Of a stretch of 64,000 nt of DNA, positions 12,986 to 25,700 are shown one piece after another. Source of the DNA: Galbula dea (lineage: Eukaryota; Chordata; Aves; Piciformes; Galbulidae); contig VWZX01001053.1 of assembly GCA_013399015.1 (NCBI GenBank), forward strand, positions 62,001 through 126,000. The letters run 5' to 3'. Position 1 is the first letter of the stretch. Every line of letters begins with the position of its first letter. The notes beneath the pieces were generated by a model. The model saw only the letters and a list, made by a program, of their open reading frames with translations, ran no database searches and was not told the origin of the DNA. The translations under genes and the position numbers were made by a program.

Positions 12986-15476
12986 ACATAGTTGTTGTAT
13001 GCAAGACCCTCAGAGAACTTTGTGATGCTCCACTTATGAAAACCTACATGCTGCTTTTAACTTAAAGTCAGCCTAGTTTATCTAGCCAGGAAATTCACAG
13101 GCCAAGTAATTTTTTTTTCATATTTGGCAAAACTCATTTATGTAGTGAGTCAAATGTGTAAGTCAATTAAATAGTGTAAGAAAGGATTTATTTATCCCAG
13201 TTAGTGGCTGCAGTATTCTTCTCCCTTTCTGTGGGGAGTAGCTTTCACTGAGCATGAGTTTCCACACTGTGAACAGGAGAGAAGAGGCCTGAAAGTTTTG
13301 CACTTTCACAGTATGCTCACTACAGACATTATTCAGAGCTTCTGAATTACATCCTTCGTCTTCAGGCTTTTTGGAGACAGGTTGTTTTCTTTCTATTCAT
13401 TTCTGGATAAATAATTTGAAATTGTGTAAAATCATATTTCCCCAGTATACTCATCACTCCCAATATTTTTGTGCAATTCAACAATCCTCCACATTGCTAC
13501 TGTGTGTTTTCATTTGAGAATATAAAACTACTTTCCAGTAATCATGCCACTGGTAAGCATTATAGTATAAACTCTGCAGCAATATTAACTAAGGCATCCC
13601 AAATGCCTTAGTTACATTTCACAGCATGTTCAGATCCACTGGGTGTGTTAGGAGACATTAGACTTGTGTGACTATTGTGCTTGTAGTTCAGCTGGAGTAG
13701 TTTTGTACACTGATGTTAAACATGAGATTCATTTTCCTTAAACAACAAAAGGAAGGCAAAACATGCATGCCACGTTAATATGACTGAATGTAGAAAATCT
13801 GACAAAAGACACACAGCTTTTGAATTTAGACACACTCTTCATGGCAAAGCTGTTACAAAAGCCTGCAAACCTAGACAATCCTATTCCTTCTTCTTGGAGA
13901 TCAACATTCCCTATTTCGACACAGTCCAGATGTAACAAAGGGAAGAGCAAAGTTTGTACTGCTGCTGTGCGTGAGGAATTTGCATAATGCTACACTATAC
14001 TAGACAAAATGATCCATTATTCATTGCAAAGGAATTATGCAGTCATTCAATATATGCCAACAGTCAGAGCAAAAATAACAGTATCAAAATTTCTTTAATT
14101 CAAATCACTATTAACTTCATTATGTTCTGTCACATCTTGAAGAAGATGCATTTAATTTAATGAGCTGTTTCTATCCCTTAAGCAAACAATTTTAGCAGCA
14201 GAATAACGGTAAGACAACTCGGAAGACCCTAAATGGGTTTTTGAAAGCTCTCATAACCACCCATACTGTACTATGTCATTCACTTGCTGCCATTCATTGA
14301 GTGTTTTTCATGATATCAGAGCTTTAAAAGGCTGCATGCTTGGATTCAGGTAGAAGACAAGATTGTGTTGTTCAGTATCCGAATGGATAACAATTACTTT
14401 AACAGGCACAGGGTGCAGTATCTTATCTTTCACTTAGTAATTTGTTTTCTTAATGTAAAGTCTGTTTAGATTTGCTGGACTGGCTTGTTAAGAAACTACA
14501 ATACATTGCTTTTTCTCCAGAACTGTATGTGTTATCAGTCTCCTCCATTTGACTTTCTGCTCTCAACTTTCCTCCAGGTTTTATAGGGCTTTCCTACTTT
14601 GTGCTTTCTCTCACTTAGTTTCCCCAAAAATCAAATTGTTCAATTTACCTGCAACTCAAAAGCAGTCCATCCATTTACTTGCTGCTGCTGCTGAGCCCCC
14701 AAAGCAAGCTATATGGAGAAAACCCTAAATGAGTCTCACAAAGGTGCTCTTTAGACAGTGACTGTGTGATACCTAATAGGATTGTTACTCTTGTGGGAGT
14801 CCCCTGGCAATTAACTACACCTTACTCAAGTGACAGAAAGGCATTAAAATCCTCTCTCTCCAGGGACATGCACAGAGCACACTCCTCATCACTGGGTGTC
14901 AGCTGCAGTTTTGGTCTCTGACGTACACTGAACAGAATTCAGCAACTGATAGGCAGAAGCCAGTTTCTGTGACCAGAAGGGTTTATGTTCTAATTACATC
15001 AATTCATTCTGATAACATTGAAAATAATACAGGATAGTCAAAGAAGTGTTCAGGATCCAAAGCATTTGTGATCCATTGACACACATGCTATAAAAAGGGT
15101 CTTACTAACTCCAGTAGAAATGGAATATAAGTACCAAATTGAGATTCATACCACAAGGCATTTGAAGATGCAATGAGGATGCCCTATATTTATCTAATTT
15201 ATTAAGTGTTTAGTGAGGGAAGCTTTATGTTAGTTAAAAATAAGTAATGGGATTCAGGTGCTTAAGTATAGGCATCTGCGTCATTTTAGATGCGCCCTGT
15301 TGTCTGAGACATTTGCAAAATGCTGGGGGATATGGCCCAGGTCTTACAGGAGACATCTAAACATACAATAAGTGCCTACATTGGCACATCCAGAAACTTA
15401 TCTCAGGGTGTGTAAAATGCACAATGATTGGACACGGTCAGAAATGAGAAAAGCATTTAAGAAAGAAGAAGTCTTA
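12986..15476. other. AT-rich non-coding DNA with a perfect hairpin
   Basis: No gene or classified transposon is seen. It holds the hairpin at 13586-13614, and near 15240-15400 a block with related motifs such as 'ataggcatctgcg' and 'agtgcctacattgg' that may be an old unclassified repeat. Confidence 0.5.
13586..13614. repeat. Perfect 12-bp inverted repeat with 5-nt spacer
   Basis: The arm 'taactaaggcat' (13586-13597) is followed by spacer 'cccaa' and then 'atgccttagtta' (13603-13614), its exact reverse complement. On RNA this would fold as a short stem-loop. The stem is shorter than a typical pre-miRNA and no function is known. Confidence 0.85.
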
Positions 15477-15869
15477 TAAGGAGTGTCTGAGGTAATTGGG
15501 GGTTTGTAGTCTGGAGAAGAGGATGCTCGGGGGAGACCTCCTCGCTCTGTACAGCTACCTGAAAGGAGATTAGAGTGAGGTGGGGGTCGGTCTCTCCTCC
15601 TAGGTGATTAGTGATAGGACAAGACAAAATGATCTCAAATTGTGCCAAGAAAGGTTCAGATTGCGTATTAGGAGCGATTTCTTTGCTTAAAAAGAGTGTT
15701 TAGGCATTGGAACAGGCTGGCCAGGTCAGTGGTGGAGTCACCATCCCTGGAGGCATTCAAAAATGTGCAGACATGGCACTTGGTAACATGGTTTAGTGGC
15801 AAGGTGGTGTTGGGTTGACAGTTGGACTTCATGACCTTAGGGGTCTTTTCCAACTTTAATGATTCTATG
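15477..15869 (+). mobile_element. CR1 LINE 3' fragment (type B), plus strand
   Basis: The plus strand reads through the end of CR1 ORF2 and the 3' UTR: 'ctggagaagaggatgctcgg', 'gctctgtacagctacctgaa', 'ggaggcattcaaaaatgtgc', then 'ggtcttttccaactttaatg' and the terminal 'attctatgc'. The coding part is interrupted by stops. It is one of only two CR1 copies here whose sense strand is plus. Its 3' end matches the type of the copies at 46.7 and 52.6 kb. Confidence 0.93.
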
Positions 15870-16304
15870 CTTAGTTGAGGAATCTCCTCCTGCTTCACTG
15901 ACTGGAGACATTGTAGGGCCTGTTAGATCAAGGAATTTCTGCTTAGCAGGTTACTTGCTTCGATACAAAACATTCAATATACTATGCTAGAACTCAAGTT
16001 ATGTTTCACGTTTATGAACCAACATTTAGCAGTCACTGGTAATAATTCTGTGGCTGTCATGAACAGATAGGTTAGCTGATCACTTTAAAAAACTCTATTG
16101 ATTGTCATCATAGTCACCAAAACCTTCTTTCCAGATGTCAGAAAACTTAATTATAAAACAAGTTAATTATGTATCATTTATCTATTTCTGTTCATTCTTA
16201 ACAAAGACAGCTAATCCTTTTTTTGACTGAGTAAACGCAGGCAACGCATGAGAAGGATTCATGGAAGAATTAGATATTACTGTATGTGATAATATCTTGC
16301 AGGA
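15870..16304. other. Short unique spacer between opposed CR1 copies
   Basis: About 430 bases of AT-rich sequence lie between a plus-strand CR1 3' end and a minus-strand CR1 3' end, so the two elements point their 3' tails at each other. Nothing else is recognised. Confidence 0.6.
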
Positions 16305-16823
16305 ATAACAAATAATTAAGTTTTGGAGAAACCTCTAAGGTCATCAAGTCCAATCATTAACCTATTACCACCATACCACTAAACCATCTCCCTTAAGTAC
16401 CACATCTACACAGTTTTTTAAACGCCTCCAGGGCTGGTGACTCCACCACTGCCCTGGGCAGCCTGTGCCAATGCCTAACAATTCTTTCAGTGGAGAAATT
16501 TTTCCTGATATCCAATCTAAACATCCTCTGGTGCAACCTGAGGCCATTTCCTCTCACTGGTAACCTGGGAAAAGAGACTGACTCCCATCTCGCTACAACC
16601 TCCTTTCAGATAGCTCTAGAGAGACACAAGATCTTCCCTGAGCCTCCTCTTCCTCAGACTAAACAATCCCAGTTCCCTCAGCTGCTCCTCGTAAGACCCC
16701 TCCAGATCCCTCACGAACTTTGCTGCCCTTCTCTGGATGCACTCCAATGCCTCTATGTCTTTCTTGAAGTGAGGGGCCCAAAACTGAACCCAGTATTCGA
16801 GGCATGGCCTCAAGATGCTGAGT
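16305..16823 (-). mobile_element. CR1 LINE 3' fragment (type B)
   Basis: The plus strand shows 'aacctctaaggtcatcaagt', 'cctccagggctggtgactcc' and 'cctgggcagcctgtgccaat', the reversed type B 3' UTR. The minus-strand frame 16813-16616 encodes MRPCLEYWVQFWAPHFKKDI and ECIQRRAAKFVRDLEGSYEE, the C-terminal part of CR1 ORF2. The tail is degraded: the usual 'atcatagaat' units have become 'aataattaag'. The 5' side ends near a 'ggcatggcctcaagatgctg' segment. Confidence 0.92.
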
Positions 16824-19800
16824 TATGACTCCTAGAAATGTTGAAGCACAACTTTGGAACCTGATAAGGGGTGACTATGAAATTGAGTAGCTGGAACTGT
16901 TCACACAGTAACCGGGATCGTGCAGTGGCAAAGAGGAGGAGGATGGACATTAAACGAACGCGATTAAAAAGCACTGCATTCAAATGCACAAGTATTATGC
17001 CCACACTGCAGGAGACAGCAGGAGGCAGTGAATCATCCAACATTTAAATCAACACCCCCTTAAAACAAAATGTATTCAGCTCAACGTGGGTATCTCCAGC
17101 GGGCTCCAAAAGTTCTGACAATGCGTGGCATGGGTTACTCAGATATCTCCCTGCCTGTAACGCAGCCACAATTTAGTAAGTAGCTTGATTCAGAGGCACA
17201 GAGAGTTTCTGATGAATCATGAAGTGCTCAGTGTCTCATTTAAGGGCTTTCTGTCACCACTGTAGATTTGGTAGCACTAACTTTATGTAGAAAAGGGCTT
17301 TCAGGGACAGAATGATGATAGGGTGAGGGGTGGTGGGGAGGGAAAAAAAGAAAGTAGAAATGAATACAAGGGTCCTGGAAATTCATGGGTTAGTGTTGTG
17401 GAAACAGAATGTATGTCTTCTGCATTGTTTTTGTTTCTTTTTTTTTTTTCTTTTAAAGCAATGAATATTATGGAGACATTAATCAGATTGTTAAAAACCT
17501 GGCAGAATAAATGTGTCAACAAAACTCCTTCTTTACTCACATTCTATTAAAACACTTTGAAGGATTTCTATGGAAACAGTAGGCTGCTACAATGGGAAAT
17601 ACCCAGCATAGCTGAAAATGTCAGTCTTCTTTTCAGCAGTGGACTGGCCTTAAATTGAGATTCAGTGCAGCAAAACTGGTATCACTTGGAAGCAAAGACT
17701 CAACTATCGAATGCTTAAAATCCAAGTCAAAACAGGTGATTGCCTCTGAGTAACAAGAGCACCATGCTAACAACAGAATATTTAATTACACTATTTTTTG
17801 GTTTGTTTGTCTGTTTTGGAAGGGTGTGTTTTAATGTATCCCCGTATACCATCTATTTGGGTATACCAGAATAGTTCCTGCTTCTAGTCTTTTTGCATTT
17901 GGAGATAACTTCTAGTGACAGAAAAAGAGGGATAGCTCACAGACTGCCCATTTTATTTCTTTTCTAAGAACTGATGACACTCCACATCACACACGATCAG
18001 CAGTATTGCCTCTGTCTTATCTACCACCCACTCATGCCTTGTCTTTCAGCATACCATATTCAATGTCACATTTAACTCTTCTATGCTACTTTCCCAGTGC
18101 CCAGAGTAGGAGTTCTTATATGGATTTTAAACCAAACCCCTAAAACCACACTGTATTCTATAAAAAATGCGTAAGCCAAGAAAGAGCTGCTTTTGCTCTT
18201 TTCAGAAGGCCCTCAGCTATGCATACACCCCTTCCTACGCTCTTCCTACACACACAGATCCAATGACTGGAGTAGCTGCTTCCTATAGCATGAAATATTT
18301 TGAAGATTCACTTTAAATCTTAGATTGTTAATCTCAACTAAATCTTTAGATCTCTAAACCCTCTAAAAATGTCACGATTGTAGCTTGCAATATACATTGC
18401 TGCTGCTTTTCACAGATTGAAGAAAAATCAGTCCTCTTTCAGTACTCTGCTTATTTAACAGTGTATTTGAGGAGCACATTGATCCTTATCATAGACATGC
18501 ACTGTCAGTAATTTCCCAAGAAGAAAGCAGGATCCAAAAATCCCAGATGCTTACATAAGCGATGATTGCTTTCTCTACTTTACAAAAGGATTTAAGGAAG
18601 CAGAGAGACATCATAAACTTACTTTTTTATGAGTGCTTCTTAATTTCTGCCTCTCAGATTCTAGACAGCCACCTCTTGCTGGTTTTGCACTCAAATCGGG
18701 GTCAAAGGTTTCTCTTGATGGCAAGCGGCAATTTGGATAAGATCAGTCAGTGACTCATTGGTGATGTACAGGGTAGAACCTGCTGGTATTGGCTACCATA
18801 ATGCTACTGTATTAGATTGGTATCGCTGCCTCCTTTAGTCATCAGACACATGAATTGCTGTCAAACACTAACAAAAATGCACTAATTTTTTCCCATGTTT
18901 CTAATTTCCCAAGAATGGAATGTTTTTCGTATATGGACAAGGAAAACTGGAGTGCAATGACATAACTTGAATAAAACGCTGCCCATTGCCTGTGATTGTT
19001 ATTTGTTGACAAGTCCACTTATTTAAATGTGCCAAAGTAATAACAAGATGGAATTTAAGATAAGCATTCCAGAACACATTATTTTGGAATGCTGTGGGCA
19101 GCATGGTGTTTCATGAACTGTGTTGCCTGTTGTATCAGTAATGAGTTCATGACTAAATATGTTTTGGACATTTGCCATGCTGATGGGATTGTGAAAGACT
19201 GAGGACTGCAAGAATGATGGCCTGAAACTACAGAGCTCAGTAATGCAGAAGGTCTTTGCTAGACCAGTAGAGGATTTCTCAGTAATCATCTGTAAATTAT
19301 GCAATTACAGCTGATTAGCGTCAAACTCATGTGGACACAGGGATTGAATAAACACCATACAATCATGCTGCACAGAATAAACCAGCACTCCACCACATTA
19401 AAATAGGGCTTCAGAAATAAGGAAGACATACCTACTCTGAAAGCAACTACCTTATGAAAGGTCCTCTTTTTGTCTTGCAGTAAAATACGATCTAGTCTCT
19501 CAATAACGTCACAGAAAGATTAAAAAACCCAATGAAAATATTTGGAATTCGTAACTTATTTTGGAAAAAGTCCCAAAATTCAGATGTTTATAAGGATATA
19601 GAACATCCTGCTTCTGCAGCATCCAGTAAAACAAATTTCACAAGTACCAGGTCTTCGTGAACTTTTTTGGGAAGTCTGATTCCAGCTGTGACTACAAACA
19701 TTGATTTAATTTTCAAAAGCAGCTAGGGTCTTATGCTTGATTTGAAGAGGATGGAAAATTTCTAAGGAAGAATATCATCCAAAACCCTGCTTCTTTGAGA

Positions 19801-19950
19801 ATGCTTTGAACTGGGTACCTCAAGTATGACCTATCCTTTCATAACTAGTCTCTTTTGAAAACTTGGGCTGCTTTCTGGTAGTCATTTGGAACACTGAGGG
19901 TTTTAAGTATAGTCAGAATTGAATTTTAAAGTTAATACAACCAGTCAGCC

Positions 19951-19994
19951 AAAAAAAAAAGTCACTTGAAGGTAGGGAGCTTTTTTTTTTTTTA
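19951..19994. repeat. A10 and T14 tracts in inverted arrangement
   Basis: Ten A bases (19951-19960) and fourteen T bases (19981-19994) are separated by 20 bases, so the two tracts can pair as a stem. It is simple-sequence DNA with no retroposon body recognised between or beside them. Confidence 0.7.
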
Positions 19995-22768
19995 CAAGTA
20001 ACTTGTACCATGGCTAAACTAGGAAATACAGCAAAGGCGCAGTTTGGTGTATATAGAAAACAAATTTCACTGCATAAAAATGCTTTATATCATACAACCA
20101 AGAAAAATCATTAAGATTTTTGCCAAAATGGAAAGAATTAAAAAAAATCACCAGTTTGTCATTACTAGAAATGACAGGAGGTTTTGTAAAGTTTAGGTGG
20201 AGAATCATATTTCTTCCTCCAAGTAAACACCAGATTCTTAACTTTTTACACATTACTCCATCAGGTCCATCCATTCTAGTAAACTAACACTGGGTGAATA
20301 ACTCCTCACCAGTATGAGACACAGCTTCACAACTACCAAAAACTTTCTCACATCCAGAATGTAAAACGATTAACTTAAGTATCACAACATCATGCAAACT
20401 TGTCTCGGATAAAAATCTTTTCATCTTGTTGTAGATTTGAAGAATATGACTTAGACAAATAAACAAAGTATTAACAGAATTTGCAGTAATGACTTGTGCC
20501 TGTAGGGAATGCCTTTGTATCAGTTTTAGTGACCAAAAAAAATAGTCAAATGTACTGGCTACTCTGAAGATACACAATCACATTGTTCCTGAGATGACAT
20601 AGTTACAGCGCTCCTGACATCACAGGGCTGAGTGCGTTCCATGACTTTGGTTCATTTCTTCTTGGAGATAGAGAAGGGTTTGAATGAGTTACAAGTGAAT
20701 GTGCTACCTCTTGAATTTCCACTCCTTGAGAAGCACTAATCTATCAACATGGTGAAAATTGCCTGCTTATAGCTTACATTATTTTCGCAAGCTGTCAACC
20801 TGACCCATTTCCCAAATCTTACACAAGCTGCTTTTAAAATGTCATTTTGGCATGTGTGTTTCATTCTTAAAATCAAAAGCACGTTATCTTTTAAAAAACG
20901 TTATCCTGAAGAACTTGATCTGTTTTGAATTCTACTATTTTTATTGGTGACAGCAAAATACATGCCTCTGAGATGCAACTACTGAACAAAAGTACTTGGT
21001 TACGTTAATAACCTTCATATGGGCAAAGGAAAATTAATTAAAAGACAGACATCTGTGCACAAAGACAAAGCCAGCAATGGAATATCTTGAAAAAAAGTTC
21101 TTTGAAATACTTAGGACCCATGTCAATCTGAGAGATACTATAAAGTCATTCTCATACAGCTGAGCTAATGAAACCTACTTCCTACAGATGTCTCCCTTTT
21201 GTCCACTGAAGATTTTCCAGTTGCATTAACCTACTTCTCTCCTATTTTGTCACTGACACCCTAGACAGTGTCTCCTATCCAGAGACAACATGGTACTAGG
21301 CTGGTACTAGAGTCTAAAAGTGTTACTAGACAGAGGCCACAACTTCTGCTCCTCCTGCTTCATCCTCATGGCACCTTCCCTCAGGGGTCCCTACCAAGCT
21401 CAGCTGATGATGCTCAGAAATCTGCACAGATGGTCCCACCTTTGAGATGTCTATTTCCCTGTCAACCCTGGCTGGACACAACTTAGAGTCAAATGACCAA
21501 AAGCATGGCAGGAAGGGGGAAGGGTGAGGGAGAGCAGGAAGCAGAGACCTCTTAAGACTGACAGGTACAGACAGACCACTTACACTTAATTCTTCTCTCC
21601 TTACAAGGCTAAGCAAATGAAAATAAAAGTTAGAAAGATAAACCAGTGAGGGGGTGGATTAGAAGATACTGTAACACACAGTACTCGGATTACAGTCTTT
21701 TGGGTACCTAGTGATACACAGCAGAGATGAAACATGTTCTTTAAACCTTTCTCTTTCATCTAAAAAAAAAAATGAATAAAAGGTAATTCCTTTCTATACA
21801 GTTCAGTAAGAAAGTATCCACTGCAACCCCAAAAGTTATCTTTCTGTGAATTTGTTTTAACTCCCTAATAAAGGATTTCAACATTATTTAAGGATCAGAC
21901 TGGAGTTTTTCCCTGTCGTACTCAAAACCTGTTTCATATACAGTTTGAGGTAAGGAATATTAATCAGGGTGTAGCTGACTGATGTCATGATTATCATGGG
22001 AGATGGGATTTGGTAAAACAGTTAATTGAAGTCCAACATGGAATTGGGGCAGGATCTGAGGTCTCGCTGCAATAGTTCCAAGGCCATTTGTGCATACATA
22101 TGTGAAACTTTTGATGGCTGCTTTTCTTTGGGAAATGTCCCTTTCATCAGTCAAAGACACTGCACAGGAATCAATTAAAGCTCAGTGCATTGTTCACCAG
22201 AGATGAAATTCTGGAATATAAACCCCTCCAGACTCTCTTAAAAAATCTGGGACCAGTTCTCTATTCATCTATTAGGTTCATGTCAGGCTTTCCTTCCTTC
22301 GTAAACATCCTCAGTGGTGTGCTTAGTAACCCAATAAAAAAGAATAATTCCAGTCTGCTTGCACGAGCACTGGAGAGCACCGAGTAGGGGAATGTTGGAA
22401 TGAAAAAATTGAGAGTATGAAGCGAGAGTATGAAAGGAGTGGCTATGCAAAAATACCAAAAAATCCAATTTACCAGATGGTGTCAGAAGAAGAAAAAGGA
22501 TGGAAGAAGAGGGAAAAAAATATTCCCCAGTGGGGCTTTCCTGAAGATCTCATACTGCTAAGAAGAAGAAAATTGCAAAATTCCAGAAGGTCAGCACAGA
22601 ATTCATACTGTTTCTGCCAATAGACATACGAATACGTGTCATGGGCAGGGCATGTACTCTTGTATCAGAGCAGGTGTTACGCCAATATTTTCAACAACAT
22701 CTCTTCCTCCTCATCAGAGAGGTTAAAATGTGAAAGTAAAAAAACCCCAAACCACAACACAAAAAAAT

Positions 22769-22789
22769 CCTCCCCTCCCCTCCCCCCCC
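22769..22789. repeat. C-rich low-complexity run
   Basis: A pyrimidine run made of 'cctcccctcccctcccccccc' preceded by A-rich sequence. This is low complexity, possibly a (CCCCT)n relic. Confidence 0.65.
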
Positions 22790-25700
22790 AAATAATCTAT
22801 TTTAAAGCTTGGTTGACAAGGACAGTACATACTCTTAACTGCTTTTAAACTTTTTGTTTGTTCATAGCTAGTGGCGTACATGTTATCACATAGGATCTAC
22901 TGCTACCATAAGGACCATTTATAATTGTACTACCATTTTAATAAAAATAACTAAATAGTCTAAAAACCTTTTAAGTTGTAATCCAAGGAGGGAGACATTT
23001 TTCTTAATGGCATTCAAGTGGCTTAGACAACACCAAGTGTTTTTATAACACTGGCCCCATTGTTGGTGATAATAAGGCTAGGGGAGAGACCTTGGGAGGT
23101 AAACCACACATTTATTTGGTCTTTAAGATTTACTGTGATGTTGGCTATTTATGTGATCTCTGTGAAACTCAGGGATGCAAAGTCCATTGTTTACAAAGGC
23201 CACTGCCAGCAGTTTGGACATGGCTTTCTCACTGTTATTTCTGGGACACTTCTTGCACTCAGGAGTTTGTCCCCTGGTTCTGCCGCCTTGACATTATATT
23301 TGGCACTCAACTTCCCAGCTTATTTTCTTGACTTGCATTCAGCATGGTGTAGAAGTAGTGTTGAAGAGATTGTTAAATGTGTTCAGGGCAGCCTGTCAAG
23401 TCCTGATGTTACAGTATCCCTGAGATGGTTTACCAGTGTGTTGGACGAAGGAGAACATGGCAAGAGAGACAGCCTCAGGGATAGCCTGTGGGGGAACAGG
23501 AGACTTGTTGCGAGTTTCTAATGCCTATTTCACTGTCTAAAAGAACTGCTTCTTTGAAGTTAACAGATGAGGCTACTGAGCTGCAGAGGGACCACCCCAG
23601 GTTTTCCACCACTTTGCCTGCTCCGAACTAGCTGCAGAAAATATAGGGCTTGGGGCTGCATGAGGCAGAAGACACAGAGAGGAATTCAGGTGCCCCCACA
23701 ACCAACTATTTGCTGGCAAAAGAATTATTAAGAAGTAGTTATGGGACGTCGCATGTATTTGACAGTAAAAGTATTGCATACTACATATTTACTTGTTCTC
23801 CTGATTAACCTAGTGCAAGGTGTTTCAGTTTTTGGAGTGACCATTAAGTGGGATTTTAGTTTTCTGCTCTACAGACTGTTATGATTCTTGAAGATCTTGC
23901 AGAAAATGGAACTGCTTCAAGAATGATAACAAAAGTCAATAGCCCAGTTCTCGCTTTCAGACATTGATAGATTTCTCAGACAGCTATCACTTAGGATTAT
24001 ACTTTCTGAGCCTCTGGCTTCAGGTAATTACCTTTTTTTTTGTTGTTTTAAACCTGAATACTTCAGACATTGTAAAAATAAAGGGAGAGGAAATATTGGG
24101 GAAAGAGGAAAATTCCATCCTAGGAAAAAAAAACCCTCCAAACCTCTTTTCCATTTTAGAACAGCAAGATTTTCTAGAAGCAGCCAGAAAGTAGAAATCC
24201 AGGGTGGAAACAGTCTCCGGCAATGTGCTTTCATCAGTGCCATTTTATATTGATTTTACGTATTTACAGTGCTTTGAAAATCTGATTTTGTGCTTGTGCA
24301 GTAAAATAGGTGTGACTTAAACCTCAGGAAAATCCCAGGTCTAGACAAATTCCAACTGTACACACACATATACATTTCTTACTTCACAGCTTTGTGAAGA
24401 ATTTAGTAAGCATACATGGTGAAGGAGGCAGGAATTAGTCATTACTTAATGTACAGATATGAGGCCTTGGGAATACCTCTTTCATACTTCATGATGGCTC
24501 AATTCCAATTCCTTGCCTGGTATTTCCCTGTTCCTGAGAGGGACAACTGTTTTGGTGACATCTCCAATTAAAACTGGTTTCTTCAAGCCTTCATTAACAT
24601 ACACCAAATTTAGAAATAGCAGGGTTTTAAGTATTTTTAAATATCTGTGAGCACAGTACAGAGAGCTAAACAATTACACATGCCTGTAGCTTAACCTGCA
24701 GCACAAAGCTGATCAACAGGTTTTAAAAATTCTTCAGATTTCTCAGACAAATTCAGGGAAGATCTTTTCTAAACTTCATGAAATGTAAGTTTGAATGTTT
24801 TTCTGTATTGGAACATGTTTATGGATTTTACATTAAGGCAAACCAGAAAGCTCTCAATTCCAGAGGGATTAATAACCATACAAAATAATAGACTGTCATG
24901 TGTATATTATTTACATGACATAGTACTTTCCACTGAGACTCTCATCCCAGGAAGAAAACAGAACAAGTGCAAGTGAAATGTTATAGGAAAGAACACATGG
25001 CAGCTTAAGAGTAATACTTTCTAAAGCAAGGAAGATGAAAGCTATTAATCAAAATTGCTAGTTAGTCTCTTGCTCCTTCCCCACCCACTTCAAAACTGTA
25101 CTACTTGATAAACCAGTAGCATGTCAGCATAGGAAATTTTATCACCTAATAGGATACAGAAAAGGGTTTAGAAGAAAGTTTAAAAGGGATTAAGTGATTG
25201 TAAGTTTCTCCAATTTGCAGCTTCTTCCAGCTTTTCCACACGTGGAAATTCACTTGGAAGGTTCCAGAGATATAATTTTCACCTTCCTACATGTCACCTC
25301 TGATACAGCTCACAGTTTGTAAGAATTCAAGGGACTAAATCCTAACCTCACATCGGTAATTGCAGGCAGCCCAAACCAGAGCATATCTGCCTTCCTTTAG
25401 GACTGTAGGAACATATACCCACTCACCTTACCTGGTGAGATAGATTGGTTCAGAGATGTACAGATGAGAAAAATACCTTACAAAAAAAGAGTTTGCAACC
25501 TCAGCTGGGCTGGCCATTTGCAGCAGTGGAAAACGTCTACAGCTGAATAATGGCACTATGATTTGTTCACTACTGTGCTACAAACTCTTAAAGCAGCCCA
25601 AGGAGGAGGAAAGAGAGGCTTTCTGCTTAGTTCTCCTAGGACAGTAATAACATGAACAATGACAGCCACATAAAGGTTTTGTTTGCTCTTCTAATGTTAA

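Noticed and set aside
12667..13065. 132-codon plus-strand open frame at 12.7 kb
   Set aside because: It is the antisense of a CR1 3' end. The real similarity is on the minus strand.
23555..23620. MIR-like core 'acagatgaggctactgagct'
   Set aside because: Only about 20 bases look like the MIR core and the flanks do not continue the match.
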